From positions 47,220-111,219 of IMG/VR virus record IMGVR_UViG_3300034105_002437: a stretch of 64,000 nt of DNA. One strand, given 5' to 3'. Of this stretch, positions 41,341 through 49,512 are shown one piece after another. Origin of the DNA: a virus. Each line of letters opens with the position of its first letter. The stretch's first letter is position 1. Under the pieces are notes generated by a model. The model saw nothing but the letters and a program-made list of their open reading frames with translations, made no database searches and had not been told where the DNA came from. A program made the position numbers and the translations under genes.

Positions 41341-41526
41341 GTGTCAAAATTTTCCGGTAAGTTTCGCAATTACGATGATGATGAAAATGCAAATTTTCAA
41401 CCAAGAAAAAAGAAAAGGGATCAACAAAAAACCACAAGAAGTAAATCTAATTATGATGATTATGATTATTTCATGGGTAATGAGGACTATCAAAAATCTG
41501 GTAGAAGAAAAGCAAAACAATTCTAG
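41341..41526 (+). CDS. Small basic phage protein
   Basis: 61 residues from GTG 41341 after AGGAG. Starts MSKFSGKFRNYDDDEN, then a Lys/Arg-rich stretch. Typical of a small protein seen in other T4-like phages; no function known. Confidence 0.65.
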   Translation: MSKFSGKFRNYDDDENANFQPRKKKRDQQKTTRSKSNYDDYDYFMGNEDYQKSGRRKAKQF

Positions 41527-41543
41527 TGTTGTTTTTGTGCAAC
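41524..41543 (+). repeat. 20-bp element shared with 58533-58552
   Basis: TAGTGTTGTTTTTGTGCAAC differs by one base from the copy at 58533. In both, TAG is the stop of the preceding gene and a promoter follows within 30 bases. GTGTTG and CAACAC can form a 6-bp hairpin. Confidence 0.6.
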
Positions 41544-41550
41544 ACACATA

Positions 41551-41578
41551 TTGACAAATACCTTGAATAGTGTATAAT
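41551..41578 (+). promoter_or_regulatory. Consensus sigma70 promoter
   Basis: TTGACA (41551-41556), 16-bp spacer, TATAAT (41573-41578); precedes the gene at 41603. Confidence 0.82.
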
Positions 41579-41602
41579 ACACTTATTCGTTGGAGAAATT
41601 TT

Positions 41603-41938
41603 ATGATGTTCTATGTACGTTCACCTAAGTCCAAGGCCAAAAAAGTGCCTAAGGCTAAGCTCGAGCAATACGAAAAATGGTTGGAATCACACCAACCAAC
41701 AAAACCACTTAAAATCCAAAAAACCAACAATACATTGTCTTATAAGCTGTCAACACCTGTTGGCCGTGAAACCAAGCAATACAAATCGTTAAATACTGGT
41801 GAAGTTGGTGCAACCAAAGCTGATCCAAAGGTTTATACTGGCACAAACATGCTGGGTATTGCAACAATGCATAAATCCAACGCTGTTCCCGTGTTTAACA
41901 CTGAAGCAGCTGTTGAAATTTCAAACATGAGGCGCTAA
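41603..41938 (+). CDS. Conserved hypothetical early protein
   Basis: 111 residues from ATG 41603 after GGAG. MMFYVRSPKSKAKKVPKAKL is basic; the rest is soluble. I have seen this start in other phages without a function. First gene after a strong promoter. Confidence 0.65.
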   Translation: MMFYVRSPKSKAKKVPKAKLEQYEKWLESHQPTKPLKIQKTNNTLSYKLSTPVGRETKQYKSLNTGEVGATKADPKVYTGTNMLGIATMHKSNAVPVFNTEAAVEISNMRR

Positions 41939-41939
41939 A

Positions 41940-42092
41940 ATGAGTAAAAAACTGAGTTTTGTTGTAAAATTGCAACGACCGGTGTGTCGAACACCAATCA
42001 AGCCTGTGCAAGCGCATAAAAATGTCGCAAAATACAGTCGTAAAAATGATAAAAAGACAATTTTGTCGCAAATCACTGAGCTAGGAGCATAA
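41940..42092 (+). CDS. 50-residue basic protein
   Basis: MSKKLSFVVKLQRPVCRT and many Lys; ends LSQITELGA, encoded by the first copy of an 18-bp direct repeat. Starts one base after the previous stop. Function unknown. Confidence 0.55.
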   Translation: MSKKLSFVVKLQRPVCRTPIKPVQAHKNVAKYSRKNDKKTILSQITELGA

Positions 42093-42112
42093 AATGTCGC
42101 AAATCACTGAGC
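42064..42112 (+). repeat. 18-bp direct repeat, 31 bp apart
   Basis: TGTCGCAAATCACTGAGC occurs at 42064-42081 and 42095-42112. The second copy is the start of the next gene and the first the end of the previous gene, so a recent tandem duplication joined them. Confidence 0.85.
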
Positions 42113-42231
42113 CAAAACAAGAACCGATTGAATGGCAACCTTTGGATAAAGTTGTACGTGAGTGGGCAGTCATGTCCCAATTCGAAAATGACCAAGATTG
42201 GTACAATAAACTGAAGGAACAGTGCGAATGA
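42094..42231 (+). CDS. 45-residue hypothetical protein
   Basis: MSQITEPKQEPIEWQPLDKV and a Trp-containing C-terminus (DWYNKLKEQCE). Good AGGAG site. Overlaps the AbrB-like gene (ATGA). Confidence 0.6.
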   Translation: MSQITEPKQEPIEWQPLDKVVREWAVMSQFENDQDWYNKLKEQCE

Positions 42232-42428
42232 GCAAAATTTACAACTACGAAGAAATTTTCGAAGAAATACCTGGCGATCCTGACAACATTTTGCTAAAAT
42301 TTCCACCGGAAATGTTGGAACAAACCGGTTGGAAAGAAGGCGACACTATAAACATTAAAATTGTTAACGGAAGTTTACATATTTCAAAAAATGATGTTGC
42401 AGAAAAACAACTCAGCCTTGATTTTTGA
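42228..42428 (+). CDS. AbrB/MazE-like DNA-binding protein
   Basis: 66 residues from ATG 42228. LLKFPPEMLEQTGWKEGDTI followed by KIVNGSLHISK matches the swapped-hairpin AbrB/MazE fold, which binds DNA as a dimer. No toxin partner is evident next to it. It could regulate the promoter just downstream. Confidence 0.65.
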   Translation: MSKIYNYEEIFEEIPGDPDNILLKFPPEMLEQTGWKEGDTINIKIVNGSLHISKNDVAEKQLSLDF

Positions 42429-42459
42429 TTGATAGTGTGATATAATAGAGTTATCACAC
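42418..42459 (+). promoter_or_regulatory. Promoter with a palindromic operator-like site
   Basis: TTGATT (42418-42423), 17-bp spacer, TATAAT (42441-42446). GTGTGATA (42435-42442) and TATCACAC (42452-42459) form an 8-bp inverted repeat over the -10 box and start site. Confidence 0.7.
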
Positions 42460-42469
42460 AGGAGTTTTC

Positions 42470-44566
42470 ATGGAATTGATTGAATCTAAATCGTTGCTGG
42501 CCAAATTGATGGCTACAGAGAATCTAACGATTGAACAGCGCCCGGTACAAACAGCATCCTTTGATGTTCGTAATCGTGTTTTGGTTGTACCCATCCTCGA
42601 CAAGAATATTTCAAATGAAATTTATGATTTATTCATGGGACACGAAGTTGGTCATGCTCTTTACACTCCGATGGAGGGTATGCTTAAAGTAAGAAAGCTA
42701 AAATTAAATAGTGATGTTGCCAATGTGGTTGAAGATTCCCGCATTGAACGCAAAATCAAATACAAATATCCTGGCCTCAAAAATTCTTTTGCAAGAGCTT
42801 ATAAAGAGCTCTTTGAAAAAGATTTCTTTGGTGTTAAAGATTCTGACCTAAACAAATTAAATTTACTTGATAGGATTAACCTTCACTGCAAAGGCGGAGC
42901 TGGATTGCGTATTCAGTTTAATGATATTGAACGTGGTCTGGTTGGAGAAGTTGAAACAACTGAAACCTATGATGAAGTAATTAAAGTAACCAAGAAAATT
43001 ATCGATTACATGAAAATGCAAATCGAAGAAGAAGAAAAACTAAGAATCAAATCAGATGAAGATGGTGATGAATATGATGATGAATCTGATATGTCAGAGG
43101 AAGAAATGGGCTTTGGTTCCGACTATGATGAGGACTATGAAGATTTCGATGGCAATAGTGAATCTGAGGTAAACGTAAACGAAGACGGAGAACAAGTACC
43201 AGCTTCTGGTTCAAAATCCGGAAAAAGTTTGGATGAAAAACTTGAAGAAAAAATCAAGTCACATACTAGTGAAGCATTTCGCCAAAACGAAAAGAAGTTA
43301 TTTGAATCTAAACCTGGAACTTATGCATACGTAAATGTTCCACAATTAGATACAAAATATATTTTTGACCATAAAGAATTGTGGAAAAAATACAAAGAAG
43401 AGGACCATAAGGTTTGCACAGAATCTTATATAAAAATTCGAAATGAAAGTAACAAAGTTGTTTCTTATCTTGTTAAAGAATTTGAAATGCGTAAGAACGC
43501 AGACCAGTTAAAACGTGCTTCTGTTGCAAAGACTGGTGACTTGAATATGAAGAAAATCTTTTCATATCAATTCAACGAAGATATCTTCAAAAAGATTACA
43601 GTTGTACCTGGTGGAAAATCTCATGGTCTTGTGATGTTCCTTGACTGGTCAGGTTCAATGGTTGAACACATTGGTAATACTGTTAAACAGTTAATTAATC
43701 TTGTGTTGTTTTGCAAGAAGGTTAATATACCATATGAAGTATATGCTTTTATTGAAGATTCTGCTGGTAAGCATTACGTAAGACAAAAAGCTGTAAAAGG
43801 AGACCTCTATTTGAGAGGTTTTGGATTATGCAATTTGTTGTCTAGTAGAATGTCTAGTTCGGAATTTACTTATGCAGCTTCTGGTCTTGTGTATATGTCA
43901 GGGCTTTCGAAAAATTATAATAGACCTGGCCACACTCCACATTGGTTGAGTTTATCTGGAACACCATTGAATGAAGCAATCATTTATTCAATGACAATTG
44001 TTCCAGAGTTCCAGAAAAAATATAAATTGCAAATTGTTAACACAATCTTTTTGACAGATGGTGAAGGACACAATTTGCGTGAAGTGTATGATGATAATGG
44101 TTATGATTATATGATGCCGAAAGCCATCAAAGCAGAAACTTTGGTTATTCGTGATCCAATCACCAAGAACCAGGAATCTGTTGACCTAAAATCTTATGCA
44201 TATGATGCACAATCTAAAGCATTGATAAAATTGTTAAGAGCTAGAACCAACTCTAATGTAATTGGTTTCTATATTATCAGTGGTCGTGATTTTGGCCGCA
44301 AAGTGCAACAATGGTTCCCGAAACAAAATAACCACGAATCATTAAAATCAGATTTCCGTAAAAACAAATTTATGGTACTACAGAATAGTGGGTATGATGA
44401 ATATTATATTCTCCGTTCTGGCGGCCTAGATACGGAAGAAGATGCAACTTTTGAGGTTAAAGAAAATTCTACAATCAAAGGAATTGCATCCGCTTTTGCG
44501 AAACACAATGTTAACCGAATTGGTAGCCGTGTGGTATTAAATCGCTTCATTAAACTAGTAGCTTAA
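42470..44566 (+). CDS. HExGH metalloprotease-like and vWA-domain protein (CobT-like)
   Basis: 698 residues. HEVGH at 58-62 (HExxH-type zinc site) with VVEDSRIE at 86-93 as a possible third ligand; very acidic linker 186-242; vWA domain with MIDAS DWSGSM at 392-397 and TDGEG further on. The order resembles CobT/vWA proteins that work with CobS/MoxR-type AAA+ ATPases; such an ATPase lies at 61853. Possibly a phage chaperone or protease that dismantles a host complex. Both catalytic sites look complete. Confidence 0.8.
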   Translation: MELIESKSLLAKLMATENLTIEQRPVQTASFDVRNRVLVVPILDKNISNEIYDLFMGHEVGHALYTPMEGMLKVRKLKLNSDVANVVEDSRIERKIKYKYPGLKNSFARAYKELFEKDFFGVKDSDLNKLNLLDRINLHCKGGAGLRIQFNDIERGLVGEVETTETYDEVIKVTKKIIDYMKMQIEEEEKLRIKSDEDGDEYDDESDMSEEEMGFGSDYDEDYEDFDGNSESEVNVNEDGEQVPASGSKSGKSLDEKLEEKIKSHTSEAFRQNEKKLFESKPGTYAYVNVPQLDTKYIFDHKELWKKYKEEDHKVCTESYIKIRNESNKVVSYLVKEFEMRKNADQLKRASVAKTGDLNMKKIFSYQFNEDIFKKITVVPGGKSHGLVMFLDWSGSMVEHIGNTVKQLINLVLFCKKVNIPYEVYAFIEDSAGKHYVRQKAVKGDLYLRGFGLCNLLSSRMSSSEFTYAASGLVYMSGLSKNYNRPGHTPHWLSLSGTPLNEAIIYSMTIVPEFQKKYKLQIVNTIFLTDGEGHNLREVYDDNGYDYMMPKAIKAETLVIRDPITKNQESVDLKSYAYDAQSKALIKLLRARTNSNVIGFYIISGRDFGRKVQQWFPKQNNHESLKSDFRKNKFMVLQNSGYDEYYILRSGGLDTEEDATFEVKENSTIKGIASAFAKHNVNRIGSRVVLNRFIKLVA

Positions 44567-44577
44567 AAGGAATTAAA

Positions 44578-44796
44578 ATGACTATGTATTCAGAATTTGT
44601 TAACGTTGACAGAAAAGCAACACTCACTCGTTTAGACCAAGGTCTTATGACACAGTGGGTTGTTGAAATGTATATTGATAAAAGAGTTATTCAAAAGGTA
44701 ACATTGGGTGACCAACAAAAGGCCAAATCTTTGGCAGAAAATTTTGTTCGTAATGACGGTCAAGCAGTACAAACATTGCTCAGTGAATTTGTATGA
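44578..44796 (+). CDS. Hypothetical protein
   Basis: 72 residues, MTMYSEFVNVDRKATLTRLD, soluble, no motif. AAGGAA before ATG; overlaps the MazG-like gene by four bases. Confidence 0.6.
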   Translation: MTMYSEFVNVDRKATLTRLDQGLMTQWVVEMYIDKRVIQKVTLGDQQKAKSLAENFVRNDGQAVQTLLSEFV

Positions 44797-45071
44797 AAAT
44801 TGACAAGCAGACTAAAGAGGTTTTATGTATTGCACAGGAAGAATGTGCCGAAGTCACACAAGCCATTTCAAAAATATTCCGATTTGGCTTTGATTCGGTA
44901 CATCCTGTAACCAATAAGACGAACCAACAAAGTCTGGAGGAAGAAGTCGGTGATTTACTGGCGATGGTTGACATTATGATAGAAAAGTGTATAATATCAG
45001 ATTCTAATGTTAATGCAGCCAGACAGGCAAAAAAAGAGAAACTTAAAATTTGGTCAAGTATCGAGGTGTAA
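44793..45071 (+). CDS. MazG-like pyrophosphohydrolase
   Basis: 92 residues. AQEECAEVTQAISKIFRFG and LEEEVGDLLAMVD give the paired ExxE/ExxD metal sites of the MazG fold. Second such gene in the window; it belongs to a different subtype from 34233. Confidence 0.82.
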   Translation: MKIDKQTKEVLCIAQEECAEVTQAISKIFRFGFDSVHPVTNKTNQQSLEEEVGDLLAMVDIMIEKCIISDSNVNAARQAKKEKLKIWSSIEV

Positions 45072-45072
45072 A

Positions 45073-45534
45073 ATGGAATATGATTATGTAAGATTTGAAG
45101 AACTGTTACAGAACCTTTTAGAGGACATGTATTATGATCCAGAGGACTTGACCATTGGTGAAGATATCTCACACATACCTGAAGTCAAAATCATCTTTGA
45201 TGGTTATGGTGATTTGGAAGATGAGGATGAGGATGGTGAATATAGATACACCGAAGGTGGCAACACCAATATGGAATCGTATGCAATCTTTCTACACAAA
45301 GATTCTTTAACCGAAGAATTTGTATTCCCTCCACATGATGTATATGCGTTCACTTTTGGTTCAATGATTCAACATCGACCAAAAGAAGAAGTGTGTATCT
45401 ATGCATGGCATGATGTGATAGATGGTTCATGGGAAATTCTTCCATTGGAAGATAGATTGTCAGAAGATAACTCAATGAACGAAGAAGATGTTATGAAAAT
45501 TTTGGAAGGATTGTATGTCAAATATTATGCATAA
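45073..45534 (+). CDS. Acidic hypothetical protein
   Basis: 153 residues from ATG 45073 (an earlier start overlaps the MazG gene). Very acidic, with DGYGDLEDEDEDGEYRY. No motif; could be a nucleic-acid mimic or binding partner, but nothing shows this. Confidence 0.6.
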   Translation: MEYDYVRFEELLQNLLEDMYYDPEDLTIGEDISHIPEVKIIFDGYGDLEDEDEDGEYRYTEGGNTNMESYAIFLHKDSLTEEFVFPPHDVYAFTFGSMIQHRPKEEVCIYAWHDVIDGSWEILPLEDRLSEDNSMNEEDVMKILEGLYVKYYA

Positions 45535-45973
45535 GTTGATGAACAAGATTGGCCGTTATCGGTTGATTTTGGATAGAGTGACAAAAGAACCGTACATGCA
45601 TCGGTACTATTTGTTTCTCAAAGACCGTAAATGGTTTCCTTTTAATGTGGTATTACACAAGATTATGAAATCAGATGAACCTGTTTTCCATGACCATCCA
45701 TGGCCATTTATGACCATCATCATCAAAGGTGGTTATTGGGAACACACACCAATCTTGGATGATAATGGTAGGCAGATTGTAGACATTGCACGATGGTGTG
45801 GTCCAGGTTCTATCATCATGCGTGGCTCAAAAGATTATCATTGGTTGGAACTACACAACAATGAACCAGTAACCACATTGTTCTTTATGGGTCCACAACT
45901 CCGTGAATGGGGTTTCCTCAAAGACAAATGGATACATAATGAAGAATACTTGAAACAAAGATTGGCAAAATGA
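45515..45973 (+). CDS. Cupin-fold protein
   Basis: 152 residues. VFHDHPWPFMTIIIKGGYWE and GPGSIIMRGSKDYHWLEL fit the two cupin motifs with HxH metal ligands. Such proteins are frequent in phages; substrate unknown. Overlaps the previous gene by 20 bases. Confidence 0.7.
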   Translation: MSNIMHKLMNKIGRYRLILDRVTKEPYMHRYYLFLKDRKWFPFNVVLHKIMKSDEPVFHDHPWPFMTIIIKGGYWEHTPILDDNGRQIVDIARWCGPGSIIMRGSKDYHWLELHNNEPVTTLFFMGPQLREWGFLKDKWIHNEEYLKQRLAK

Positions 45974-46113
45974 ATGATGAACAGATCATGGCCGCATACG
46001 ATAAACTGAAACAACATTTTGGTGATAAGCTTCCAGACCCCGAACACAGCCCACTGCAATTTGCATACTTTGTAAAAATATACAAATACTACTATGAAAA
46101 TCGACAGAATTAA
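45970..46113 (+). CDS. 47-residue hypothetical protein
   Basis: MNDEQIMAAYDKLKQHFGDK, then an aromatic C-terminus (VKIYKYYYENRQN). ATGA overlap with the cupin gene. Confidence 0.55.
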   Translation: MNDEQIMAAYDKLKQHFGDKLPDPEHSPLQFAYFVKIYKYYYENRQN

Positions 46114-46249
46114 AGAATATCACATCCAACAAAGGCGGTTACAAGATCGCCGTCAAGAAGAACGTGTACAAGAGAAAAGAATTCTTGAGGAAAAGCGCAA
46201 AGAGAAAATCCGAAGAATGGATAAGCATCGTATTGATGTTTATGCATAA
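46094..46249 (+). CDS. 51-residue basic helical protein
   Basis: MKIDRIKEYHIQQRRLQDRR, almost entirely Arg/Lys/Glu, a single charged helix. Overlaps the previous gene by 20 bases. May bind nucleic acid; no evidence beyond charge. Confidence 0.5.
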   Translation: MKIDRIKEYHIQQRRLQDRRQEERVQEKRILEEKRKEKIRRMDKHRIDVYA

Positions 46250-46251
46250 TT

Positions 46252-46377
46252 ATGGGATTAAGTGATTGGTCGTTTTTCTTATTTGTTTTCCTCTGTTTCT
46301 CTATATTCTCTGGTGAACCAGATGTATGGGACAAGGCTCACGAATACACAATGCAAAGATTGACAACAAATCCATGA
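46252..46377 (+). CDS. 41-residue single-pass membrane protein
   Basis: Hydrophobic WSFFLFVFLCFSIFSG near the N-terminus, hydrophilic tail. Overlaps the next small gene (CCATGAAG). Confidence 0.5.
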   Translation: MGLSDWSFFLFVFLCFSIFSGEPDVWDKAHEYTMQRLTTNP

Positions 46378-46496
46378 AGTACATCTGGATGGCCATCAAA
46401 ACCGCATTGATACTTTTGTGGTCCTATGCAATGCTTATAGTAATAATTCTAATTGCTGCAATGACATACGGTGGTATCAAAGAGCTTCTAAAATAA
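46374..46496 (+). CDS. 40-residue single-pass membrane protein
   Basis: MKYIWMAIKTALILLWSYAM followed by more hydrophobic residues and a KELLK end. Paired with the preceding small membrane protein. Confidence 0.5.
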   Translation: MKYIWMAIKTALILLWSYAMLIVIILIAAMTYGGIKELLK

Positions 46497-46522
46497 ATTG
46501 GTATTTTCAAGCGCTTCCGGGC

Positions 46523-46551
46523 TTGACATGCACACAGAGACATGATACAAT
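46523..46551 (+). promoter_or_regulatory. Sigma70-like promoter
   Basis: TTGACA (46523-46528), 17-bp spacer, TACAAT (46546-46551); drives the gene at 46580. Confidence 0.78.
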
Positions 46552-46579
46552 ACACCATGTCTTTTTTATTGGAGAAATC

Positions 46580-47215
46580 ATGTTACAATTGAGCAAAGTC
46601 GATTCGAAAAACCTCGAAACCCTTCTTACCCTTACCGATCAATTCGAATTCAATATTACCAAAAAACTGCGGGATAATATTGACTGGGACATGGTATTCT
46701 CGGTTATACAATCGTACAAAAGCACTTACAACGAAAATATGCTGAGGTTCGTCAAATCTCACCTTATTAGTAAAGCCATTCAAAAATACTCTGGTGGTTA
46801 CATGGAGTATGTCAATCAAACCGGATATGATTTTATCACCAAAGATAACTTTAAGATTGAGTTAAAAACTGGGCTTAAAATCTTTCAGAAAAGAAAACAA
46901 CAAACATCCGATATCATTATCAGTAATACGCAGGGTCAATCCACGGACACCAAGGTATTCGAAAAGACATTTGATTACCTATTGATGGTCGAACCTGGTA
47001 TGGCAGGTGTTACCAGTTGGGAGAAGATGCGCCCATACATTAAACCCCGAGGTGACTGTTTCAAAGCACAGATACCAATGACAGAGATAGAAATCTTCAA
47101 GGTGGAACATTCTGTGGAAGATTTCAATTTTGATCTTTCAGATAGGATCGAAGAAGCCTTAGATAAAGCTTTACTGGATATCGAAAAGAAATTTAAAAGA
47201 ATCAGAAGTAAGTGA
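46580..47215 (+). CDS. Restriction-endonuclease-like (PD-(D/E)XK) protein
   Basis: 211 residues from ATG 46580 after GGAG. YDFITKDNFKIELKTGLKIF has Asp...Glu-x-Lys spacing as in type II restriction enzymes, followed by TSDIIISNTQG. It has its own promoter. No methylase gene next to it, so it is probably a phage nuclease rather than an R-M pair. Confidence 0.6.
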   Translation: MLQLSKVDSKNLETLLTLTDQFEFNITKKLRDNIDWDMVFSVIQSYKSTYNENMLRFVKSHLISKAIQKYSGGYMEYVNQTGYDFITKDNFKIELKTGLKIFQKRKQQTSDIIISNTQGQSTDTKVFEKTFDYLLMVEPGMAGVTSWEKMRPYIKPRGDCFKAQIPMTEIEIFKVEHSVEDFNFDLSDRIEEALDKALLDIEKKFKRIRSK

Positions 47216-47484
47216 AAAAATTTGCAATCGCAGGTACATCCAGTCAGTTTTATGATTGGATGCGAAACAATGGCCGTTCTCATACCGATTGGATTTATGT
47301 GAGTGGACTTGATACTATCAGAGGTACCAGTAATCCACACGGTATGTTCATTGGTACCTGGTATGAAAGACCTGATATGCTAGAAGTGGTACATATGCTC
47401 AGACTTTGTACACACATAAAAAATGAGAAACTGGATGAAGTGTTCCAGGTGTATATGAACTATAGATTGGGATTAGAAGGATGA
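47212..47484 (+). CDS. Hypothetical protein
   Basis: 90 residues from GTG 47212 (GTGA overlap). MKKFAIAGTSSQFYDWMRNN resembles a Rossmann-like start but is too short to judge. Confidence 0.55.
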   Translation: MKKFAIAGTSSQFYDWMRNNGRSHTDWIYVSGLDTIRGTSNPHGMFIGTWYERPDMLEVVHMLRLCTHIKNEKLDEVFQVYMNYRLGLEG

Positions 47485-47708
47485 ATGAACGAATTAAAGA
47501 ACTAGTAGAAAAAGCTGGGATATACATTGCATATGACAATAGAGCAGTGCTGGACAAAGAAATAGAATTTTTAGCCGAGTTGATTGTTCGTGAATGTATG
47601 GCATGTTCTATTTGGGTTGGCAAGATGAATACCAATAGTGTTGAACCAATACACACAGCTCACGCTATCAATCAGCGTATCAAAGAACATTTCGGAGTTG
47701 AAGAATGA
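47481..47708 (+). CDS. MNERIKEL-family small protein
   Basis: 75 residues. MNERIKELVEKAG ... FLAELIVRECMACSIWVG ... IKEHFGVEE: a small phage family with at least three relatives here (56856, 57673, 57930). Function unknown. ATGA-type overlaps on both sides. Confidence 0.65.
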   Translation: MNERIKELVEKAGIYIAYDNRAVLDKEIEFLAELIVRECMACSIWVGKMNTNSVEPIHTAHAINQRIKEHFGVEE

Positions 47709-47866
47709 ACACCATCGTGACTCTTGGAGTGCTTGTGTATGATTTTCTATTGGTTGCTGGTACCGCATACCTTGTTGTAGTACATGACTGGTCCATGTGG
47801 ACCTTTCTGTTAACCCTTTTATTCTGTATGAGCATCACTAAGAAGGATAAAAAAGATGAGAGATGA
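47705..47866 (+). CDS. 53-residue two-TM protein
   Basis: MNTIVTLGVLVYDFLLVAGT, then a second hydrophobic stretch around DWSMWTFLLTLLF and a Lys-rich end. ATGA overlap with the previous gene; short overlap with the next. Confidence 0.6.
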   Translation: MNTIVTLGVLVYDFLLVAGTAYLVVVHDWSMWTFLLTLLFCMSITKKDKKDER

Positions 47867-47996
47867 AGACGTACAAAGGCTCATAGAGAACCTTGAGAGG
47901 TCCTTGATGGAAGCCTCCGAGAAAAAAATCCAGGAATCAAAAGAAGAAAAAAAGTTGGACCCATTGGAGGGCCCAGAAAATAAAAAACAGGAATAA
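47856..47996 (+). CDS. 46-residue charged helical protein
   Basis: MRDEDVQRLIENLERSLMEA followed by Lys/Glu repeats. Last plus-strand gene before the GC-rich island; GGCTTTTTTATT downstream may help termination. Confidence 0.5.
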   Translation: MRDEDVQRLIENLERSLMEASEKKIQESKEEKKLDPLEGPENKKQE

Positions 47997-48106
47997 AGAG
48001 TTTGACCAGGTGGGGCTTTTTTATTATATCGCATCCCCATGGCGCCCCCATCCCCTACGCTTACAGTCACCAGCCACCCAGCAACACACACCAGCCAGCT
48101 GGCGAC

Positions 48107-48141
48107 CAAAAAAAGGACTGGGAGCACAGCTCGACCAGTCC
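48107..48141 (-). terminator. Rho-independent terminator, leftward
   Basis: On the minus strand GGACTGG...CCAGTCC (with an inner GAGC/GCTC pair) is followed by TTTTTTT. It lies 40 bases past the stop of the minus-strand GP88-like gene. Confidence 0.85.
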
Positions 48142-48180
48142 CTATAAAGCAGCACGGTTTTCAGTGCTATACCTAACCTT

Positions 48181-48828
48181 TTAAGCGGCTACTGCCAACC
48201 GAATAACCTTGGCCATTTTGCGGCCGTGGGCGGGATAACCAACCACTGCCACGCTTTTGTCATAGCAAGCACGGCAGCCATTGCACTTACCGCCATGCTC
48301 ATATGCACGGCAGAGCGTCACACCAGCAGGCACATTGGACGCATCGGGAAGGATAGTGCTACCATGCACGCCAGCAGTATATGTACCGTCAATAGCATCC
48401 GATGATGGACGCACCATGACATTGGGGAGGGCTTGCATCCGAGCAAGGATGGCCTGGTACTTGGGGAATTTATACATGCGGGTGGGCAACCAGTGCTGTA
48501 CATGGGGAGTAGCCACCATAACGTCATACATTTTGAGCGCCAAGGAGAGGGAGTACATATCACCGCTGTCAAACCAACGGAAGTAGCTCTGCTTTTTGAG
48601 AGCGCTAACCATGGTGTCAACCCAATCAGCCTCTTGCCATGCAAGCTTGTTGTCAGAGCGAACCGCTTTGGTCGCTTTGAAGGAGTAGCAACCAGTGGTA
48701 GCGTAGCAACCAGAGCAAGCGTCAACCAGAGCACCAGAAGCGGTGACGGAACCAGGACAGGTTTCGAGCGCCTGGAGGGACCAGCTGAGGATGTTATCGA
48801 GCTTTGAGGTTTTGGAGAGCTTGTTCAT
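48181..48828 (-). CDS. GP88-like Cys-rich protein
   Basis: 215 residues. LETCPGSVTASGALVDACSG with CYATTGCYSF, and near the end CRAYEHGGKCNGCRACYDKS: clustered Cys that suggest an Fe-S or zinc site, as in the gene-product-88 family of phages. GC-rich compared with the rest of the genome. Own TTGCCA promoter and strong terminator, so a single-gene unit. Function unknown. Confidence 0.6.
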   Translation of the reverse strand: MNKLSKTSKLDNILSWSLQALETCPGSVTASGALVDACSGCYATTGCYSFKATKAVRSDNKLAWQEADWVDTMVSALKKQSYFRWFDSGDMYSLSLALKMYDVMVATPHVQHWLPTRMYKFPKYQAILARMQALPNVMVRPSSDAIDGTYTAGVHGSTILPDASNVPAGVTLCRAYEHGGKCNGCRACYDKSVAVVGYPAHGRKMAKVIRLAVAA

Positions 48829-48861
48829 ATTGTGCTTTGCTTTGTTTGTTTCAATGGTTGT

Positions 48862-48908
48862 ATTATGACAGAACCAGAGAAAATGGCAACCATATACTTT
48901 AGTATTCA
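48862..48908 (-). promoter_or_regulatory. Leftward TTGCCA promoter with conserved upstream box
   Basis: Minus strand: box GAATACTAAAGTATATGG, then TTGCCA (48884-48889), 16-bp spacer, CATAAT (48862-48867). Drives the GP88-like gene. Confidence 0.75.
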
Positions 48909-49052
48909 GCTAACCCACTGGACTATTTGGCTGCCCAGGAGCAACAAAGCGGCGCCGGCAGTGGAGCAACATGCGCTTGCCAAGGCCAGGACAGCTGTGT
49001 TAAAATAAGCGCCCACTAGGAGACCAACAGCGAAAATGAATACTTTTATCAT
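48906..49052 (-). CDS. 48-residue two-TM protein
   Basis: MIKVFIFAVGLLVGAYFNTA followed by a second Ala/Leu-rich hydrophobic stretch. AAAAGGTAACAT before ATG gives a good ribosome-binding site. GC-rich. Its stop overlaps the upstream box of the next promoter. Confidence 0.55.
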   Translation of the reverse strand: MIKVFIFAVGLLVGAYFNTAVLALASACCSTAGAALLLLGSQIVQWVS

Positions 49053-49095
49053 ATGTTACCTTTTGTTTTCAATCAACAGCAAGACCAATTCCTTT

Positions 49096-49121
49096 AAAAA
49101 CCGGGGGGTTGTTCGCCCCGG
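49096..49121 (-). terminator. Rho-independent terminator, leftward
   Basis: Minus strand CCGGGG / CCCCGG hairpin (49101-49106 with 49116-49121), followed by TTTTT; an outer GACCAAT/ATTGGTC pair may extend it. Ends the Ala/Lys-rich gene. Confidence 0.8.
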
Positions 49122-49129
49122 GGGATTGG

Positions 49130-49480
49130 TCAGGCTGTTGCTTTGCGAGCCATGATGGCAGCAGCAATGGCGTTATCTTCAGCACCGAAGGTCACAGCCT
49201 TGGAGGGACGCTTGTTGGCTTTCACTGCCTTGGCACCCACGGCGCCGACCTGCTTTGCAAGCAACTTAGCGAGGCGTGCTTCAGCCTTTGCGATAGCAGC
49301 GGCCTGCTTTTCTGCAGCAGTAGCGGCCTTGGCTTCTGCCTTGACCCGTTTGTCATTGGCAAGAGCGAAGCGCTCATGCTTGACCTGGAGGGACAATTGC
49401 TTGACCTGCTCACGGAAGAATTTAAGGGAGGCACGAGCTGAGACCAATTCAACGGCCAGGGGGGAGAGAGCTTTCGACAT
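49130..49480 (-). CDS. Ala/Lys-rich (histone H1-like) protein
   Basis: 116 residues from the ATG at 49480, which is 8 bases after AAAGGA; an ATG two codons earlier is too close. The middle is helical and Ala/Lys/Glu-rich (KAEAKAATAAEKQAAAIAKA), the end basic. This composition resembles H1-like or nucleoid-associated proteins. DNA binding is plausible, not shown. Confidence 0.55.
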   Translation of the reverse strand: MSKALSPLAVELVSARASLKFFREQVKQLSLQVKHERFALANDKRVKAEAKAATAAEKQAAAIAKAEARLAKLLAKQVGAVGAKAVKANKRPSKAVTFGAEDNAIAAAIMARKATA

Positions 49481-49512
49481 ATACATTTTCCTTTGTTTGT
49501 TTGTATGAATGA

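Noticed and set aside
49109-49508. Plus-strand ORFs opposite the Ala/Lys-rich gene
   Set aside because: Complement of a codon-biased GC-rich gene; the minus strand has promoter, ribosome-binding site and terminator.
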